33,513 nt of DNA from Chromera velia (GCA_018398765.1 JAHBMJ010000884.1:6475-39987), one strand, 5' to 3'; numbered from the stretch's first letter, positions 1 through 12,689 are shown. Numbers and translations are program-made. Notes: generated by a model from the sequence alone, not told the origin.

Positions 1-660
1 GGGGGGGGGGGGGGGTCCGATCTGCAGCGGCAGCTATGAGATGAGATGTCAGGGGGGAGATAGCAAAGGCTCCCCTGGATGGGGCAAGTCCTGGCTGGAG
101 CTTTTTGGATCCGAATGACGGGGGGGGGATGAATGCAGAAACGCCGTGCACCTCTGGCTGGTAAGTTTTGTTTGCCTAGCCGCCGCTTTCCGTCCTGTTG
201 GGTCCTTTGTCTCTCACGGTCCCCTCTCCAGTCTTTCTTTTGGTCCCGTCTCTTTCCTTCCTGTTTGGTTTCTGTCTCTGTCGGTCCCACCTCTTTCCGT
301 TCTTTTATGGTCTTCCTGTCCCGTTTGCAAGCATCTATCTGTCTTGATTGTATGAATTTGTCGCGTTAGTACTCTTGCCTTTCCCCTTTGGTCTGGTTTC
401 CCTCGGACCTACGCAACCTTTCTGCTGCCTTTTTCTATCTGTCTGTTTCCATGCAGTGGTGCTCCACCATTGCTTCCCTTCCGTTTCGTTCGTCTGCTTC
501 TTCGGTTGCGCTCCCTCCGATTCCCTCCGCTTGCTTCGCTAGTACTTTCTGTCTGCCTGTCTGGCATCTCCGCCCCCGTCTCCCTTCAAATTGAATTTGC
601 TCGGTTTGTCAGCTGGATATGGCCGTCTGTCTCCATGGAGCTCTCTCTGTTTGCGAGGCC
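1..660. other. Gene-free flank, pyrimidine-rich
   Basis: The window opens with a run of 15 G, then a stretch dominated by C and T with only short, low-complexity open frames on either strand. No recognisable domain, RNA gene or mobile-element protein is visible. The G run may be a contig-end or sequencing artefact, or simply a homopolymer. Confidence 0.5.
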
Positions 661-787
661 TTCCTTCCTTTCTTCCTTTCTTCCTTTCTTCCTTTCTTCC
701 TTTCTTCCTTTCTTCCTTTCTTCCTTTCTTCCTTCCTTCCTTCCTTCCTTCCTTCCGTCCTTCCTTCCTTCCTTCCTTCCTTCCTTC
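661..787. repeat. TTCC/CTTT microsatellite
   Basis: A near-continuous run alternates between TTCCTTTC and TTCC units. It generates spurious Ser/Phe/Leu/Pro or Lys/Glu/Gly/Arg reading frames. It is followed at about 793-830 by two adjacent copies of a 17-19 bp unit containing CCACCTATGAGCTCTC. Confidence 0.9.
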
Positions 788-999
788 GACCTCAACCACC
801 TATGAGCTCTCCAACCACCTATGAGCTCTCCATGTCTTCCCACAACCTTGCCTTTCCCGTCAGGAGCGACCTCCCTGAACCTGACTACCACTTGAAAGTT
901 CAAGCCGCATTTTTGGATAAGCTTGCAAGTCCGCGCTGCAGGCGCGGATCATTTATGGTGTCTTGAAAGCAAAAGCCGCATATCTGGACAGTGTCTTGA

Positions 1000-1720
1000 C
1001 CGTGCACGCCGCAAGCCGCGCAGTGTTGTTAAGGCTCGGTACTTTCGGTACCTCGGTACCAGACAGGGGGTCGGTATCGGATTTCGGATCGGATCTTTCG
1101 GTACCGACCTGCCTGGCGGTGGAGACTGATATCCACCTCTTGCAGAACAAAAAAGAAAGAAAAAAAAAGAAAGTCCAAACAAAGAGGTAGCTTTCAGATT
1201 TTTTCAAACGGAATTTAAGCGAAAGTTGAGACTTGCACACAAATCTCCCTGACCAGTGTTGATCACTGTTGGAGGAGAGAAATCAATTGAAGGATAGGAA
1301 CAATATGAAAAGAGACTCAGACCAGCACTCTTATTTTTTTTATGGCGGTGCACGTGTGCAGCCCCAAAATTCATGTAAGGAGACGGTGATGCTTCAGATG
1401 GCAGTTCTACATCCATGTGAGGATACGCGAGACACACACAATGCGTGGCCCAGGGCCCGCATGCCACGGCCCATGCAGGTGTGCACCCCCCCCTCATGCT
1501 TCAAATTAGATATCAAAAGTTCATGCTAGTCATCTTTGAGCATTCCAGTGACCTAACGGCATATAAACAGTCTGTAAAGAGTTCTAAAAACCTGTTTAGA
1601 ATATGTAAAAAAGCCGGTACCGAAAGTACTAAAAAATTTCGGATCGGGGGGTCAGTATCGGATTTCGGTACTTAGGTTTGTCGGGACTTAACAACTCTGC
1701 GCAAGCGTGTATGGTCTCTT
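1000..1720. mobile_element. Candidate foldback/MITE-like inverted-repeat element
   Basis: The left segment (about 1008-1110) and right segment (about 1609-1710) are imperfect reverse complements. GCAGTGTTGTTAAG on the left pairs with CTTAACAACTCTGC on the right, and both sides carry GGTACCGAAAG / CTTTCGGTACC and TATCGGATTTCGG motifs. The 500 bp between them has no long coding frame. This could be a non-autonomous inverted-repeat transposon or an inverted duplication. The arms are diverged and I could not fix exact ends or a target-site duplication. Confidence 0.4.
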
Positions 1721-1952
1721 GAAAAACGATGCCGTAGATAGAGATCATCTTGATTATATTTTTTGAAGTGGCATTTAGGTTCGATCAGAGAGGTTTCACG
1801 AGCGGCTTAATAGATTGTTGATATATGTCTAGATATATATGTGTTACTGTAGTAGTATATAATTAATGTTTCTCAAAAAATGATAGTTAGTTATTCTTAC
1901 TATGCTATGCTATGCTAGTAGTATTAAAATACTGTTGATTATTCATGGATAG
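1721..1952. other. AT-rich spacer
   Basis: AT-rich sequence with short repeats (TATATATG, TATGCTATGCTATGCTAG) and no coding potential. It separates the inverted-repeat candidate from the 3' tail of non-LTR element A. Confidence 0.5.
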
Positions 1953-1973
1953 TAGGATTAGGATTAGGATTAA
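1953..1973 (-). repeat. TAATCC repeat, probable 3' tail of element A
   Basis: About three and a half units of TTAGGA on the plus strand (TAATCC on the element strand) lie downstream of the ORF2 terminator. Simple-repeat 3' tails are common in LINEs that do not use poly(A). The unit resembles telomeric repeats of the TTAGGG type, but the array is far too short to be a telomere. Confidence 0.5.
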
Positions 1974-2140
1974 TGTCCAGAGGATTAGCCTCCCGCCCCA
2001 ATGCCGAATGTCCGACGTGCGGCTTCCAGGGAAAGCGCCTAGATGCATCAGACCTCCCTGGCCGGCCCGCACAGGTCTTGCCTGTACCGCGAACGGATCA
2101 CATTGAACAGTCAATCACCTGTGTGTGTATGTGAGAGGGC

Positions 2141-5100
2141 TCACTCTATTTCAAAGCAGGGTTTGAAAGGGAACGATCCCAGAATTGCAGATGAACGGCT
2201 CGAAGCGAGTTCCAAAACCTCCCAACATCCTATCCTCCTCCTTTTCCCCTCCTCTTTTGCTTTCTTTGTATCACTCCACACCCTTTCATACTCTTTAATT
2301 CTTCCCCCTCTTTTTTTCTCACTTTTTCAAGTCTTTTGATGCAGCCAATCTAACTCTCTTCCTAAAGCTTGACTCAAATTGTCTCCCTTTTTTCTTTTCC
2401 ATTCTCTCACTACCTGTCTTTTTATCATAATGTCTTTCAGAAAGGTATCGACATTCTTGTCGGCCTCATTCAAAAGAAAAGAGAATAGAGCGATCTTGTC
2501 TACCTTCCCTTCACCACCCACTTTCTATCTACTGCTATTTGTAGCTCTCTCCTCTTTCCCTTTTACCGACCTCCAATGTGTCATCAAAGCTTGCAAGCAG
2601 TCTGCCCTCTCTCCATCATGCAGAGGGCATTCAGTCAGCACATGGATTTCATCTTCGACTACTTGAATGTCAAGCAGGTCAGAGCAAACCATGCATTTCT
2701 TTTCTGTCAATGGGGTCCCTCTGCCTCCTTTTGTTGAGAACTTCCCCCTGTTTACCTCCAAGTTTCTCTCTCCCACCCGAAATGCAGCCCTTCTTCTGTG
2801 GATAGGCCAGAGAGCTATGTTTATATAGTAGACGGGAGTTCTCCCTATCTTATCTTTATCTAATGAAATGCTTCTCTCTGTATCTTTTCTATTCTTGCTG
2901 TTGTGAAGCCACAGATTTAAGCGATTTCCGTTGGATAGAGATGTATGGATAGGATGTATGATGCCTTCTCTCAGCTCTTCCCTCCCGGCCCTTCCTCTTT
3001 TCTGCACTGACCTCTCAACTCTCTCTGCAAATGCTTCCTTTTTCCTCTTTGTAATTTCTTCTTTTTTCAGCGTTTCTATCCACCTTACTATTCTGTCTCT
3101 TCTCTCAAAGGAAGGTTGTCTGCCTGCAGCTTCTGGTTCTCTTCCTATCTGGAAGGGATGGCTTCTTGTCTCTATGAAAAGTGTTTCGACACATTTTTTT
3201 AAGTGGGGGAAAAAGTAAAAGGGGTGAAGCTTCCTTCTTCTCAGTTCTGAATCGACTCCTTCCTGCAATGATTGAATGAGTGCATGGCCTGTCCCAGGGC
3301 CTGTCGGTGTGTCTCTTCCTTTTTGGATTACCTTCCTTGTCCACATCAGGGTTCTCTGTGTAACCACCAGATCGATAGGAGGAAGGCCTGCCTCAAGGAA
3401 AGTGGTGAGTATGCTTTCTTTCTCTCTCAGTTGCAGCACCCATCGAATGAATCTTCTTTACAGTCTGTCAAACTCTGCAAACGCTTCCTGCAAGTATGAA
3501 TGTACTTCGCAGCCATATGACCAAACTGCACATACTGTCTGCCTGAACCATTGAAAACAAGTTGCGGGTGGGATCTCTCCTCCTGCACTGATCTTACTTT
3601 TCAATGTAAAAAAGAGTCTTTCTGCCTTAATCATTCTCTCTCTCATCATTGCATCTGTGGAGCAATCTTCTGTTAAAAGAAGGCCACGGTACGGATATTC
3701 GCTTGCCTGAACTAACTCCGCCCCACCCAACGTGAATCGCTTTCTTCTCTCCCCCGTTTTCTATCCAAACTTCATTATTCTTGACTTATCTGACAGAAGG
3801 AGCTTCAAAGGCCTCGCATACTCCTCTAGTGCCTTCAGAAGCCTCTCCATCTCCTCTGCCTCTATTAATTGAAGGTACGTGTCGTCAGTAAAAAGCCTGA
3901 CAGGGAAGTTCTCTTGCACACCCTCGGGGCCTTTCTGGAGCTTGGGACCCCTCCCGGTGAGGCCTGCCCTCCTCCCAATGTCTGCTAGCATATCATTTGT
4001 ATATCCCTTAAACAGAGAAGGTCCTGCCGGACCTCCCTGCTTTGACCCCTTTTCTTCCCGAAACCAGAAATCACTCCCCTTTACCCTTGCTCTGATATTT
4101 CGCAGCGACTCACATACCCACTTAATGGTCTCTTCCCATACCCTGTGCTTTCTCAACTGTTCAGGCATTCTACTGTGAGATGCTTCATCAAATGCACTTG
4201 TAAAATCAATAAAAGAAACAAAAAGAATCTCGAGACGAGCGATCGATTGAAGCAAAAGAAAAATTGTATTCAAGGTTCCCACCCCTTTACTGTAGGCGAA
4301 CTGCACATGGTTCTGTTTCTCCCTTCCCTCGGTCTCTACCGCATCCCTCACGTATAACTCCCCCCATTTTGCATCGGCTGAGTCTAAGTGGATTGGTCTC
4401 CATCCTTTTTGAATGTTCTGCGGCTTCCCTGGTTTGGGAAGTGCGGAGATCATGAGATCATTCCATCCAGACGGCCACCATGCGAAACGAGCACACACAT
4501 TTATCAATCCATGGTAACACTCGACCACTGTTGCCGACTTTACCATTGCACCATGCACACCCGGAGGCATGCCATCTTTCCCTGCCGCTTTCTTGGGGTT
4601 TCCGTTTTTTTTCAATCCTTTATGTACCTGCTTTATGTCTATCCTCCATTCTTTTGCTTCTGTCAGTGCTTCGAAGATGCGTGAGACGGTTTTCGTGATT
4701 TCTTCCTCTGCGTCTTCGTTTTCATCTTTCTTCCACTGTTTTTCCCACCCTCTTGCTATCTCTTCTTCAGTCAGCGCATCTTCCTTTCTTACCTCTTTCT
4801 TTTTGTTCAGCTGGTTCTATACCTTCCATTCTCTTCCTTTCTCTGCCAGCTGACTTGTGATTCTTTCCATTCTTTTGAATCTCTGCCTTGCCTCCTCTCT
4901 TCTCATTGTTCTTCTTCTCTCCCTGCTAGCTGAGTGCAAAGCCTCTTTTGCTTCTTTCAATTCTCTTTCTGCTGATTCTGTCTTTTCTTTGTCGAGTTTC
5001 TTTTTGGCCTCTCCTACTTTTTTTCCTGCCTGTGATTCGATCTTTTTCACTTGTTTAATTCTCCTCCTGATTATTATCTCTGGTGTATCGTCCTCTCTAA

Positions 5101-6280
5101 CGTTTGCCCCTCTTCTGCATTTCTTTTCTTTCTTACACGCTTCCTTGTATTCCTCTTCTACTGCTTTTTTCAGCTTCCTGTATGGTCTATCTAGTGTTTT
5201 TTCCATTACCCGAACTCCTTTTTGAACGTCCATCATCTTGCTCATTTCTTTTTTTACTCCTTCGTTGTCTAATCTTCTTTCCAACGCTGACAAGAAGTTC
5301 TTTTCTGCTCTCTCTGGCAAGGGTCCCCACCATCTTTTTTGAATTTCGTCTTGCTCTGGCAGCTCCTTCTCTTTCTTTGTCCTCCTTCTCCTCTTCTTAT
5401 CTTTTGTTTCTGGGAAGCGCAGGTGCAACCAAAGTGCAGCATGGTCAGTCTTTACCGAATTCACTTCTTTCATGGAAAAAACATGAACAAACAGAAGAAG
5501 TTCAAGCGAAAAATAAAAATAATCATTTACTGCAAATGCATCCCTCCCAAGACCAGAAAAAGTAAACGACTCATCGAAGTTAAAGGACTTCTCTTCCCTT
5601 CCCTTCCCGACCTTACACTGACGTAGGCCATTAAGCAGTACGATCTCCGTCTCCTCGCAGAACGAAATCAGTCTCCTCCCCTTTTCATTCACTATCAGAT
5701 CTTGGGACTGCCTGACAGGCTCATAACTCTCTCTTTTCTGTCCCCTCCCTCCCACTTCCCCAACCCCGACATCTTCCCTAAAGAGAATCCTTGGAGCCTC
5801 CTTTCCAGTCCTTGTATTGAAGTCTCTTCCAACACATACCCTACCCCTCTCCCCGCCCCTTTTTCTTCTTTTCTCTTCCATGCACTCCTTCAAATCTGTG
5901 ATCAAAGTTTCGTCACAGTACGTAGTACGTGCGGCGGGATCATATACTCCACACAGCAGGGGTTTTTGTGGATCTGGATTCTGTACCATCCCCGCGGCCC
6001 TGCTCAGTCTGTCTTCTTCCCAACCTGCACTCCTTGCCCTATAGCTAAGAAGCACAGCAACCCCACCCATGTTCACTGTCTGCTCCTCCGATTTTGTTAA
6101 CAGTGGGTAGTTGACTCCAGTCTTCTTTCCTGTTACTATCCGTCACTCTCTCAAAGAAGAGCATGTCTCGTTCAGAAAAATAATGTCTGCTTCTTCAAAC
6201 TCCTTCTCAAACTCTTTTGAGGACAACCAAGGCTGCAGTCCCCTTTGTGCTCCTTTGTAATTCAACTAGACTACAACCAT
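2141..6280 (-). pseudogene. Element A ORF2: endonuclease - reverse transcriptase, seven in-frame stops
   Basis: A single 1,380-codon frame runs from ATG at 6280 to TGA at 2141. The N-terminal AP-endonuclease domain shows LNYKG near residue 6, the metal-site motif IIFLNET at about residues 32-40, and GRDFN at about residue 150 (the usual GDFN with an inserted Arg). The reverse transcriptase (about 4615-3760) shows GKDG, WRPIHL, IDFTSAFD, GSKQGGPAGPSLF and the catalytic FTDD at about residues 797-800 (Thr where Ala is usual; both Asp present). The C-terminal part (about 2720-2620) has a C-x2-C ... H-x5-C zinc-type motif. In-frame stops lie at 6266 (TAG), 6143 (TGA), 4817 (TAG), 3761 (TAG), 3458 (TAA), 2525 (TAG) and 2327 (TGA). 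The text is coherent on both sides of each. It is inactive under the standard code. Confidence 0.85.
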
Positions 6281-8301
6281 GCTCCCTTTCTCCCTTCCTT
6301 TTCTTTCACCTCTTTCTTAAAAAGTTTCTGTTCGTTTGATGTGGCTGCTTGAGGGATATCTGCCTCAGAGCATTCCGATGGAGTGTTGGACGACAAGTGT
6401 GAGCTGCCCCCTCCTTCCTTTTCCCTTTCTTCTTTCTATCCCCCTTCCCCTCCTGTCCCATCCCCCCGCCTCTCTCCCTCCTATCCCATGGCCCGTCTGA
6501 CGCCTTTTGTTGCCCTGCTGCCTCCGTCACAACTGTGGTCATGCCCGTCCCTCACACCGGAGCGCGACCTGCACAAAGGGGGAGGGGGGGAAAAGAATGT
6601 GTATTCAGGTTTATATGTTGAGATTGGAGTGAAAAGACCTACTCCCTTCCCGTCCCCGCTTACCGGGCTTGGAGAGGCCTTCGGTGTCCCTCCAGCCTCT
6701 CCCTCCCCCCCTCCCCCAGGCCAGGTTCGGAGTTGCACCTCAGTCTTTTCCTCAGGAGAGAGATGGTCCGTCTGACTCTTTTCAAAAATAAAAGACTTCG
6801 ATACTGGGAATGCCTGGCCCACTATTTTTTAAGGTATGGGAAATGAGATTTGGTCATCAGCTTCTTCTTCGGTGTTGAAATCGGACTCTTCTATCAGGGC
6901 TTCAAAGCGGTTCTGCATCATGATCGTTGGCCTGGTCCCTCTTCCGTACTGACCCCCCCCTTCTGGTCCCAACCTTTCCCCCACGCTCGGTTCGACGCCT
7001 CTCATGCACTCATCAACCCCCAACGCCTCCATCATTTGAATGGCTCTTCTTATAAAAAGCTCCTCAGTCTGCTTACGGATCATCTTTCTGAGTTCTACGG
7101 TTAAGGCAAAAAGATTCTCTCTTTCTTTCTGCATCCGTCTCAAAATAGAATCTACTCTTTCTTTTAGCCTCTTCCTTTCGAGTTGCAGCTCTTACAGCTG
7201 TGAGAGCAAGCTACGAGGGGAAGGTGTGCTCTCCTTCTCTCTCCTTGTGCTTCCCCCGGCTTCCCCCCTGCCCCCTCCTTTTCATTACTTCTCGACCGGG
7301 GGTGCCGGAGCTCCCCCCTTCCCTTCCTCGTCTCCGTTTCTCCCCCTCTTCAGAGCCTTTACATCCCTCGGTGGCATGGGTGGCTAAGGCCGGGCATCTC
7401 TGGGGACCGCCTGCCCCCCATCCATTTGGATGTCTCCATTTTCGTCGGAGACGGCACCTGCTGTGGGCTAAGGCTGATCGGCCATGGAAATGCCAAGCCG
7501 CAGAAGCGTGGCGCGCGCTTCTTCTTTCTTGTTCGCGGGTCCGTTTTCATCTCCGAGCACCCCATCCGCCTATCGCCTGGTTGCTCTCTCTCTCTGCTCC
7601 TTCGATCTGGGCACAACGCATCGGAGCTCCCTCCTTGTCCCGTTGATCAGGACATTGTAGGATCTCTCATCGTCAAAGAGGGTATCGAACTCCTCTGCCG
7701 CACTCTCATCTCCGAAAACAACCACCGCGAGGCCGCCCTACACTTCATGCACTCTCATATGGACCGATTTGACCTTCCTCCCGACCTTTTGCAGAAAGGC
7801 CTGTGCACTCTCCTCACTGTCCCTACTGTTCCCCTCAGTATCTACTGCCGCTTGGTACATGAAGTTCTTGAGGTCTTCGTGTGCGTTGGCTCTGTTGAAG
7901 AGAAGACCGAGCACCACGCAGGAGCGCAGTCTCCTCTCTTCCTCTGTCAGTCTTTGTCCCCCCTCCTTCATCATGGCAAACAGCTGCTTGATCTGTTTAT
8001 CATGACGATGCAGGTGGTCAAAGATTATGACTACCCCCTCCTCCCACTTCTGGAGCGTTTGATTGATGGGTACCAACGCCACTGCTAGCTTGGCATCCAC
8101 CATCTTCCCCAACTCATCCTTTATTTGGTCAAACTGCTCGCAAAAGCAGTCTCTAATAGAGGAAACTGTCAGAGGTGGGTCTTTCTTCTTTGCTGCTGGT
8201 GTGTGCCCTGGGGGCCCCTTTTAGAGGAGCATCTGAGATTCTTCCTCTTCATCTTCCAAGATGTCTGACCAGTTTGGTGCGGGGAAGACGTTCCCCGACA
8301 T
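6271..8301 (-). pseudogene. Element A ORF1: nucleic-acid-binding/coiled-coil protein, eleven in-frame stops
   Basis: A 677-codon frame runs from ATG at 8301 (MSGNVFPAPNWSDIL) to TAG at 6271, overlapping the ORF2 start by 10 nt. Blocks VVLGLLFN, AAEEFDTLF..YNVL and the segment after VLGD align with ORF1 of element B. A Leu/Glu/Arg-rich stretch (about 7190-7050) looks like a coiled coil, as in many LINE ORF1 proteins. In-frame stops are at 8221 (TAA), 7738, 7570, 7468, 7384 (TAG), 7285 (TAA), 7282 (TGA), 7192, 6829 (TAA), 6481 and 6436 (TAG). No frame shift is seen. The stops at 7738 and 7570 align without gaps to Trp in element B. The exact RNA-binding fold is not recognisable by eye. Confidence 0.7.
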
Positions 8302-8520
8302 TCCTTTGGGACACGCCTTTGTGATACAAAAAGGAGACGGCTGTGTAGAGAACCTTATCGGTAGGTCTAAAAGCTTAAAGACGCACCGTTTACAGCCTCT
8401 TCACTCTAGAAGACCAGTGAAGTTCTCTAAGCGAGCAAGCAAAGTTGTAAATCTAGATACAGATAAAAAAGCAGATCACAAATCTTTGATAGTACTTTGT
8501 TAGCGGTAGCAACATTTTAA

Positions 8521-8686
8521 AATAACTAGTAAAATAATGGGAAGGGCCAGGCCAGAACCAATCAATGAATCAATCATCCCAGTAACCCAGTTTTTATAGC
8601 AGTGTCATATTCTTATATTATTAATTATATTCATACAATGATTGTCATACTCGTGAAGTCTTCAATCTTAATTTCACGGTATTTTA
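8521..8686. other. Short AT-rich spacer between elements A and B
   Basis: No coding potential. CAATCAATGAATCAATC near 8557 resembles the TGAT-type tail of element B just beyond, so the spacer may hold an older tail or the target-site region. Confidence 0.4.
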
Positions 8687-8704
8687 TGATTGATTGATTG
8701 ATTA
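8687..8704 (-). repeat. TGAT repeat, probable 3' tail of element B
   Basis: About four TGAT units (ATCA on the element strand) lie some 110 bp downstream of the final TGA of element B. The placement fits the microsatellite tail of a LINE. Confidence 0.5.
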
Positions 8705-8816
8705 ATGCTAAACCCTAGGTGAAGTTAGAACTCCCGGGCGGCGCATACATGCATAGGTCTGTTCAATTATGCCAGCTGCAAGCTAAGTGGACGACAGTTA
8801 TTCGAACTTAATCTAA

Positions 8817-11800
8817 TCAATCATTTACTATAATATGGTGAGAAATCATAAAGAAGAGAGAACGTTGAGAGCGCAAGAGCGATGTGATGAACTTGCGAAC
8901 CCCCAGATCAGAAAAGGAGGCAGATGCAAAGGGTGAGTCACAACGAGTGAAGCGGTCTGATTGAATTAATGCCAACCACTGCAAAAGAAAGCCTTGTTCG
9001 GCAGTCCATCGGGGGCAGACAGAGAGCCGATGAATAAAATTATCTACACACCGGCAGCAGGCTTCATAGGTGCACAGCTTTCTATCAGAGCAACCAACAG
9101 ACAGCCCACCTTGCCCGCCCATCGGGTTATATGTCAGCATGCGCAAAAAAGAAAAGATCGAGCCCCCCCTAACCGACAGGGCAGAACGGGGAAGGGTAGA
9201 GACGGAAAGAACACCGGAGGATGACTTACTGCACAGGAGGAAGACAAACATACGGCGGGAGGACGGGAAGTCGCACTGCAGAGGGGTGAGTCTAGCAAGG
9301 AGGGGAAAGTGAGAGGAAGATTGCCTATCATCCTCAGAAGCCTTCATGCATTCCTTTGCAACTGTCTGTCTCACCTTGCCCTTGAAGAAAAGTGAGCCGG
9401 TGCCTTGTACCCTACGACCATTCTGCCCGCGTTGGGAAGACAGATTGGGCTCGACCCTCAGCGAGCGGACAGAAATCAAATCAGCCCAACGAAGCAGCCT
9501 GTCTATAGATCTTATGAATTGTTGGTAGCAGTTATTCTTCCAGGCACGCAACATGGCTGCAGGAATAGTGTGTGTTGTGATGGAAAGAGAGTGCCACCAG
9601 TCAGCCGCGCGGGAGCAGAGAAAGGCTTTACAAAGAAGAAGACCAAGGATGCAAAGAGAGGGCAGGCGGAGGCTGCGAGCAGACAAATAACCACACCAAC
9701 GGGCAAACCGAAGCTGCAAAGCATCAAGAGCAAGCAGGTCTGCATCCCGCACTGGCAGACGTTCAAGGCAGTAGAGCGCTACGGGGGTCCAGCAGGCTCT
9801 AAAAACTGTTACCTGCGCGTCAATGCTGAGCGCGCCCATGCTCGCAATCAACCTAATTACCCCTCCCAGAGCCTGTGAAGCAGAAGCAATACGGGACTCA
9901 ATTGTCTTGTTCAAGCACCCCCCTTCAAAGAAAACACACCCCAGGTATTTGTATTGGGATGTCCATTCAACTTCCCTCCCACCATACATGACTCTACGTG
10001 CAGACTGCCCCAGAGCCAAGGCAGACAGACGCAAGATTTTCGTTTTCTTTAAGTTCACAGTCAATCCCCATTCCTTGCAATACCCTTCCAAGGCTGAGAA
10101 CTTCTTTTGCAGATCTGAGACGGAATAAGCAAGGAAACAGAGATCATCCGCATACCCCAGACTGCCTAAGATACAGTTATCAAGGAGGACAGGTTCGGGC
10201 TCTCTCTCGGGCTCCTCGACGCTGCCCTCCCCCATTCTGCTGTCTGACCATCCTGCTCCCTCTGCTTCTTTGTCTACGGCCCCCTCGTTCTTACTAACTG
10301 AACACATGCGGAGAAGGTCATTGATATAGATAAGAAAGAGAATGGGAGAGAGAGCATCACCTTGCTTTACCCCAGCGCCCTCCCGAAAATGCAAAGAGTC
10401 CCCGTCTACCTTTCCCCAGACCTCTCTGTACATTTCACATATCATACACACATCTGCCTCACACACACCTTCTCTTCTCAGTTTCTGAATTAGCTTAGCT
10501 CTCGGCACAGTGTCGAAAGCTTTGGAGAAGTCAACAAAGCCTGCCAGCAGAGCTTTCTTTTTCTTTTTAGAGGAGAGAATGGCAGAGACAAGCGCGCCTA
10601 CCCCTTCCCTCGTACCCACCCCTTGTCTGAAACCTAACTGCCTGACGTCAAGCTCAACTTGAGAACGCACACGGCCATCTATCAGCAAACCAAAAAGTTT
10701 TGCGAAAAGGTTAACAACATGAATAGGCCTCCATTCATTGGGAGAGGGAGAGGCAGGGCCTTTAGAAACAGGGCAGATACACAGCACATTCCAGGAGGGA
10801 GGCCAGCAAGCAAAGATATGCATATAATTAAACAAAACAAAAAATAAAAAATGAGAGAGCGCCAAGTGTGCAAAACAAAGGTCAAGCTGAGCGGGGGAGA
10901 TTCCTTCAAGGCCGGAGGCTTTCTTTCTATTCATTTTCTTTAGAGCAGAGGAGATTTGATGGAAAGAGAAGGGCAAAATAGAAGGGTGGAAAGGAGGAGG
11001 GGCAGGTGGGAGGGCGGAAGGGAGAGGCTTTTCATTTTTATCTTCAAACACCCCCGCCCAATGATTCGAAAACTCACGTGGAGAAGGACGAGAAGCTCCC
11101 CCAGCTGAGACAGCTTTTTTTTTTCTCCTCCAGATAGCAAGCGGGTCTTTTAACAACTCTTCTTGTACCTTCCGGGCTTATGCTCTCTCCCACGCAACTC
11201 TCTTTCCTTTGAATAGAGTACGACGGACCCGGAGAAGCCTCTGCAGTCTATCAAACTCTATTCCCCTTCCATTCCCATCTCTCACTAGCTTCCATCTCTC
11301 GTCTGCTTCTCTAACCTCTTTCTGTAAAGCTAAGTATTTACATTCCGAATCAAACCATGCCTTTCTCTTTGATCGTCTACCTTCTGGGCCAGGCCCCTTG
11401 TCCCCTGTCTGCTTGATCGGCCCTACCAGCACACGTAACCATTCCTCAACTAACCTGTGCAGACACGCACAATCGTCACCGCCCTCCGAAGTCAGCCCTG
11501 GTTGGGGATGCGGGGACACTGGGGGAGGCGGAGGAGTAGGCGGCTCCTCGAATGGTTCGATCTGCTTATGATAGGCCCACAAGCCAGGCCATCGATCCTC
11601 AGCAAACGATCTCACCGCTGCTGTAAGCGGCGCGATTTCTTCATCAGAGACCGGGGCTGTGCGGTTTGAACAGAAAAGGGGAGGACAATCAGAGAGGTTT
11701 TGGTGGGGTGGGAGAGCATTTTCGGATTCGGGTTCGGCCAAGGGAGGGGAGAAAGAGAAGAAAACGGTCACATGGTCGGGGGAGGCAATACCATCAAAGT

Positions 11801-12689
11801 CAACCTCCGAATCAGAAACCCTCTATATAGTAGATGGATCAGTAAGTACGTAATCAATGAGGGAAGTGGGCGTAGACATGCTGCTCTGTCTGGAATAGTG
11901 GGTGCACTCACCAGAAAAAACAAAGGACTCTTCCCCTGCTTCTCCCGTCAGTCCGTTCAAAGGAACAAGATTCGTATCACTACAAATCTGAATAAAGTCC
12001 CTCCCACTGCGGTCAATGTCTTTGCTGCACTGAGACGTGCGGACAAACGAGGGTCTGTCAGGCTCCTCCGAGCCCTCATCATTTTCTCCCCTCCCATCAA
12101 CCCCCCCAGAATCCCTCGGCGGGAGGAGGAGATCTGCACGGGACCACAAAAGATTTTTGGGGACAAGGCTGCCTGAGTGCGCATTAAAATCCCCCATCAC
12201 CACCCTGTCTGCCTCAAGAGGGACCCCCCCAAATACATCCTTCAAGAGGTCAGGAACCCTACTGTCCCTGTGATCGGACCAGGACCCGGGAAGGTAAAGA
12301 CCGAATACATGCACCCTGCGCCCACCCACAGTAATCTTCACTTCAACTAGACTCGGGCCCACAAGGGAGATTTCGGGTTTCAGCTCACTCCACCGTTCCT
12401 CTTTTACAAGCATACAAACACCCCCACTCCTGTCATCCCTATCATGGGCTGCTCTGTGCGTACCTAGTTGCTGCCGGTACCACTCAGGGTGGCTGAAGTT
12501 TTTGCCTTTCCACCCCCCACAAAAGATGTCCCTTGTTACGTCCATTGCTTCTGTAAAGATGGCTAGGTCGGGATCTTTCTCGACTAGCCAACGGGAAAGG
12601 GAACCGTTGTCTTCTTTACTTCTCACCCCATTCACATTCAACAACGAAAAACGGACCGAGACATCCCTCACTCTAGCCGCGGCTGCCAT
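8817..12689 (-). pseudogene. Element B endonuclease - reverse transcriptase region
   Basis: The endonuclease begins at SLLNVNG (about 12640), with IFTEAMDV supplying the catalytic Glu, GDFNAHSG near 12194 and SPDHV near 11775. The reverse transcriptase has GLEGIS, EWRPIHVVNLFAKL, GFVDFSKAFDTV, GVKQGDALSPILF, the catalytic YADD (DD at 10148-10143) and WGLTVNLKKTKIL, all intact. A C-terminal C-x2-C ... H-x4-C motif lies near 9060-9000. TAG at 11823 interrupts the last strand region of the endonuclease and TAA at 11178 lies between endonuclease and reverse transcriptase. The reverse transcriptase itself is uninterrupted for 779 codons to TGA at 8817. The frame is continuous with the upstream ORF1/chromodomain region. 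Confidence 0.9.

Larger units (their letters stand above)
1953..8520 (-). mobile_element. Non-LTR retrotransposon A (LINE-like), complete layout but stop-riddled
   Basis: On the minus strand this runs 5'UTR (about 8520-8302), ORF1 (8301-6271), overlapping ORF2 (6280-2141), a short 3'UTR, then a tail of TAATCC repeats at 1973-1953. The order ORF1, AP-type endonuclease, reverse transcriptase, Cys/His tail and simple-repeat 3' end is that of endonuclease-encoding LINEs that integrate by target-primed reverse transcription. Both ORFs contain many in-frame stops yet I found no frame shift over about 6.1 kb. ORF1 is homologous to ORF1 of element B. The 5' boundary is estimated, and I did not find target-site duplications by eye. 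Confidence 0.8.

Noticed and set aside
470-966. Ser/Phe/Leu/Pro-rich plus-strand and Lys/Glu/Gly/Arg-rich minus-strand open frames
   Set aside because: They are translations of the TTCC/CTTT microsatellite and have no independent support.
1204-1497. 97-codon minus-strand frame inside the inverted-repeat candidate
   Set aside because: No recognisable motif, atypical composition, and no transposase signature.
1953-1973. Internal telomeric repeat
   Set aside because: Only about three TTAGGA units; placement after the ORF2 terminator fits a LINE 3' tail better.
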